From contig CM043948.1 of the NCBI GenBank assembly GCA_014529385.2, positions 25,540,451 to 25,604,450 on the forward strand: a DNA stretch of 64,000 bases. The letters run 5' to 3'. Below are positions 58,529-64,000 of the stretch, one piece after another (position 1 is the first letter of the stretch; every line of letters starts with the position of its first letter). The notes below the pieces were generated by a model, which did not search any database, had not been told where the DNA came from, and saw only the letters and a list, made by a program, of their open reading frames with translations. The DNA is from Adiantum capillus-veneris. Lineage: Eukaryota; Streptophyta; Polypodiopsida; Polypodiales; Pteridaceae. The position numbers were made by a program, and so were the translations under genes.

Positions 58529-60162
58529 GTGATGGAAACGGTCTATGAACTTTGAGAATAGCAGAATTAGGAGAATTAAAGAGAGCATTTTTGTGAGATT
58601 ACTTTGAGAACATAGAGTGTAAAATTAATTGATGGTAGCAGCATAAAAATAGTACTTAATTAACTTTGCATAATAATACTTTTGCAAGAGAGAGAGCTTA
58701 GAGAACTTGACAACAGTTGATGACCGGATTTATGTGGAGCCGGTCCCCCCTGCAATAGGCATTTGTATTATAGTTTCTCCCATTAAGAGAGACTTGGTAC
58801 AATAGAATCTTTGTGTTCCTTGTGACCTAGGTGATTCAATGAAGATGGAAAGCTTCATGCATCACAAGCATAACATAAGCTTTGTAAAAAGAATTAACTA
58901 TTCCAAGCCTCAGTCCCAAGGCCTCAAACACCTTCGAAGGTGGAGAGGGCTAGCGGGGAATGAGGGTAGGGAAGAGGAAGAAGAAACATTCCATAGGATA
59001 AAGAAGTAGTTCCTCACTTATCAACACTCTTCTTGCTAGCATACATAATAGCATAGTAATGAAGATGGAGAAGATGGCAAGCTTAAGCATTGAAGCATGG
59101 CTCTTGGTTGGATTTTCATTCCATAGCCAAGAGTGTTGGTGTAGGCTCTCAAATTCTCTACTAGCTTGGAGAAGGAGATGGAGCTCTTGAACTTTGCACT
59201 TCACACAATGAGAGTGCGGGTGAATGTGTGTGGGAGAGTATACCCCCCTCCCCAAGCAACCCCCCTTCTTGGTTTGGTCGACCCCCCCTTGTAGCTCATG
59301 ATTGAAGCTCATTGGACCCTTCCATGCCTATCCAATCACATGCAAGAGGCATATCAAGCAACAAGGGTAGCCTTGGGACAAGTGTCCCCCTTTCCCCTTT
59401 GAGAGACAGAGGACTTGATAAAATACACAAAAAATTAATTTAATTAACTAATGTATCATAAGACCCCTTGGGAGGCCAAGCAATAGGCTTTAGGCACACC
59501 ATGAGGGAAATATGGGTAGGGTCTTGACATGTGTGTTGTCTCTTGAGGCTTGGGATTTCCTTGTGTGTCTCTGTGTGTGTTCTCTCTCATCCCTCTAGCT
59601 TCAGGGCTTGCCCCCTCTTGAGTAGGGATTAGATTTGACTTTTTGAACACCTTACCCTCAAGCACCTTAGTTAGCAAGCATGACAAAGCACCTCAAGCTT
59701 GGGTAGTGTTCCCACAAGCACCTCAAGATCCCTAGTCAACAAGCACGACAAGCACCTCAGGCATCTTAGTCAGCAAGCACGACAAGCACCTCAAGCACCT
59801 TAGTCATCAAGCATGACAAGTACCTCAAGCACCTTAGTTAGGGAAGCACGGCAAGCACCTCAACTTGGGTCGGGTTCCCAACTCAAGCGCAACCCTACCT
59901 TACCTAAGGTCAAAGGACTTTTAACACTAACCTTTGGAGGTCTTTAATGAAGCTAACCCTAAGGTCTTTTAAGCTCCATTGACTAGCCTTGCTCTTTAAT
60001 AGACCATCTTTTTGGACCCCTTTACCATTGGCCCTGTGTTGAGATAGATTTGTAAGCACATGTCTATATTCTAACCCTTGTTTCCGTTTATTCTCCCACA
60101 TTAAATGATCATTATAATATGAGAAAATCATTTGGGTTGGTTAGATAATAGATTTTATGACA
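58529..60162 (-). repeat. LTR of G2 (1,634 bp), flanked by both PBS and PPT
   Basis: On the minus strand it begins TGTCATAAAATC and ends CCATCACA. It has a primer site downstream (58516-58527) and a polypurine tract upstream (60166-60175), so it would serve as 5' LTR of G2 and 3' LTR of another unit to the right. A GACCGG/CCGGTC inverted pair near 58722-58746 recurs in the LTR at 62875. Confidence 0.88.
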
Positions 60163-60380
60163 TTACCTCTCTCTTGAAATCATAGTCGTCCTCGACTATG
60201 AGGTAGAAGAGATAAAGCTTTAGTCATTAGTCAATCTTGCTTAGCGGGTAGAGGATCCCTTTTTACCCTACGACATCTTTCCAAGATGGATGACACACAC
60301 TTCATCATAAATTAAAAGACCCCTCTTCCTTCATACATTTGTAACGTTTTTTCAAATTTTCTTTTTTAAACCCCTCTTGT
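60163..60380 (-). other. Polypurine tract and 3' UTR remnant of a G-family unit
   Basis: Matches the inverse of the G1 3' region (GTCGTAGGGTAA, TAGTCGAGG, GACTATGATTTCAAGAGAGAGG). The similarity fades near 60380, before any chromodomain. Confidence 0.75.
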
Positions 60381-62874
<2,494 letters not shown>

Positions 62875-64000
62875 TGTGTGTAGCGGAAAATAGCATGAAC
62901 ATAGTGAGCATTTCATTAGAATAGCTTCCTAATGAGAGTAACAAAAGTGCTTGGGTGGAGAGAGCAACAAAAATCACAACACCTAGGTAGATAGCATGAG
63001 CAATCCTTCAAAAGAGAGAGAAATTAAGAAATTGACAACAGTTGAGGACCGGATTTGCATGGAGCCGGTCCCCCTCCAAAAGGCTTTGTAGTATGGTTTC
63101 TCCCATCAAGAGAGACATTTTACAATACAATTCTTTGTGTTCCTTCAATACTAGCTAGTGCAATGAAGATGGAAACTTCATGCACTAAGGAAAACACTTA
63201 TCAAACACAACATCAATTCCCTCACGGTCTCAGACCCAAGACCTCACACACCTTTGAAGATGGTGAGCGCTAGCGGGGTATGAGAGTAGATTGAGAGGAA
63301 GAAGGAGTATTCTTACGAGAAAGATGTACATCTCCTCACATAATCACTCATATTAGCATAGCTTAGCTTAGTAATTAGCATGGTAGAGGAGATGATCATG
63401 CATTGAAGCTTGTCTCTTGGTTGGATTTGCATCACAAAGCCAAGAGTTGTTGCTGTAGGCATCCCTTCTCACAAGCTTGGAGTAGGTGGTGAGCTTTCCA
63501 TTAAAGCTTGAGAAGGAGAGAGAGTCTTCTTTGCTTCACACATGAGATTGTGTGAGTATGTGTGTGATAATGCCTTGCAAAATTCAGCCCCCTCTCTCTC
63601 TTGGTCGACCCCCCTTGCTAAATGCTCATGCTACAGCCCTATTGGACCTCCCCAGGCCTAGCCAATGGAAATTAAGCAGCATAAGTGATAGCCTTCTAAC
63701 ATGTGTCCCCCTTTCCCCTTTTGTGAGAGCTTTAGGTAATTAATAAATGCAACTAAACTCTCATTGGACCCCTTTGCCTCCTGGCCAATAGGTAAGCCAT
63801 TAATAAATGCAACTAAACTCTCATTGGACCCCTTTGCCTCCTGGCCAATAGGAATCAGGCAAGCCATTGGGCTGCTGAATGCTCATTGGTCCCCTTGGGA
63901 GACTGTCCAATAGTCTTTTAGAGATCTTAATTCTTATTGGTTCTTTTATTAAGTGTTTTTAAATTAATTAAACTAGATTTACTCTAGCCTTATTGTCATT
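62875..64000 (-). repeat. G-family LTR, running off the window
   Basis: Matches G1's LTR (13735-14374) over the right part and G2's LTR (58529 onwards) over the left part, including the GGACCGG/CCGGTCC hairpin at 63046-63071. It ends near 62875 with CTACACA on the minus strand, but no primer site follows, so it is a solo LTR or a truncated element. A 60-bp tandem duplication lies at about 63738-63852. Confidence 0.8.
63738..63852. repeat. 60-bp tandem duplication within the LTR
   Basis: TTAATAAATGCAACTAAACT recurs exactly 60 bp apart (63740 and 63800), with the intervening sequence also duplicated up to TGGCCAATAGG. Confidence 0.9.

Overview
This is a repeat-dominated stretch of a plant nuclear genome with no clearly intact host gene. 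The evidence for a plant is Ty3/gypsy chromovirus pol with chromodomains, Ty1/copia gag, LTR elements primed by initiator-Met tRNA (TGGTATCAGAGC) or tRNA-Asp (TGGCGCCGTTGCC type), a plant-style NLI/FCP1-like phosphatase domain (DLNGLL), and very long GA, CA and TA microsatellites. The density of nested insertions suits a large genome such as a fern or gymnosperm, but the species cannot be told from the sequence. Almost every reading frame carries stops or frameshifts.

Layout. (1) 1-14450: a Ty3/gypsy chromovirus on the plus strand (called G1 here), cut in two within reverse transcriptase by an 8,650-bp DNA transposon (T1, 2107-10756). T1 has 33-bp terminal inverted repeats and at least four internal genes: a four-exon candidate transposase, two unrecognised minus-strand genes and an NLI/FCP1-like phosphatase. 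(2) 14450-47145: an old minus-strand retroelement (H) that serves as host for younger insertions. E1 (16528-34412, TSD ATAGG) is inserted in it and belongs to the same broad family. E1 in turn carries copia-1 (24993-28358, TSD AGCCT) and copia-2 (28699-31099, TSD TTGCC). A fourth element, E2 (37879-44918, TSD GTGG), is also inserted in H. (3) 47146-51673: mostly non-coding, with microsatellites and one unidentified open frame. (4) 51674-55190: a minus-strand chromovirus deletion derivative (M2). (5) 55330-60175: a minus-strand relative of G1 (G2) with gag, an odd duplicated leader, a primer binding site and a 1,634-bp LTR. (6) 60176-62874: largely unassigned. (7) 62875-64000: a further LTR of the G family, running off the window.

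E1 and H share an architecture I do not recognise as standard: Gag, then zinc knuckles of the CX2CX3HX4C type, then a retropepsin-like domain with an LGRPFM motif, then a second retropepsin-like domain fused to a protein with W-x-P-K repeats. Neither shows reverse transcriptase, RNase H or integrase in the visible sequence. E1 also has a leader built of roughly 275-bp repeats, each holding the palindrome CGATCGCGATCG, a motif that also occurs in its LTR. E1 ends in an LTR-PBS-partial LTR arrangement that looks like a collapsed tandem element.

The best candidates for something undescribed are the multi-gene transposon T1 with its captured or recruited phosphatase and its divergent promoter motif, and the pol-less E1/H retroelement family with its iterated palindromes. 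All assignments rest on reading the sequence; no database search was possible.
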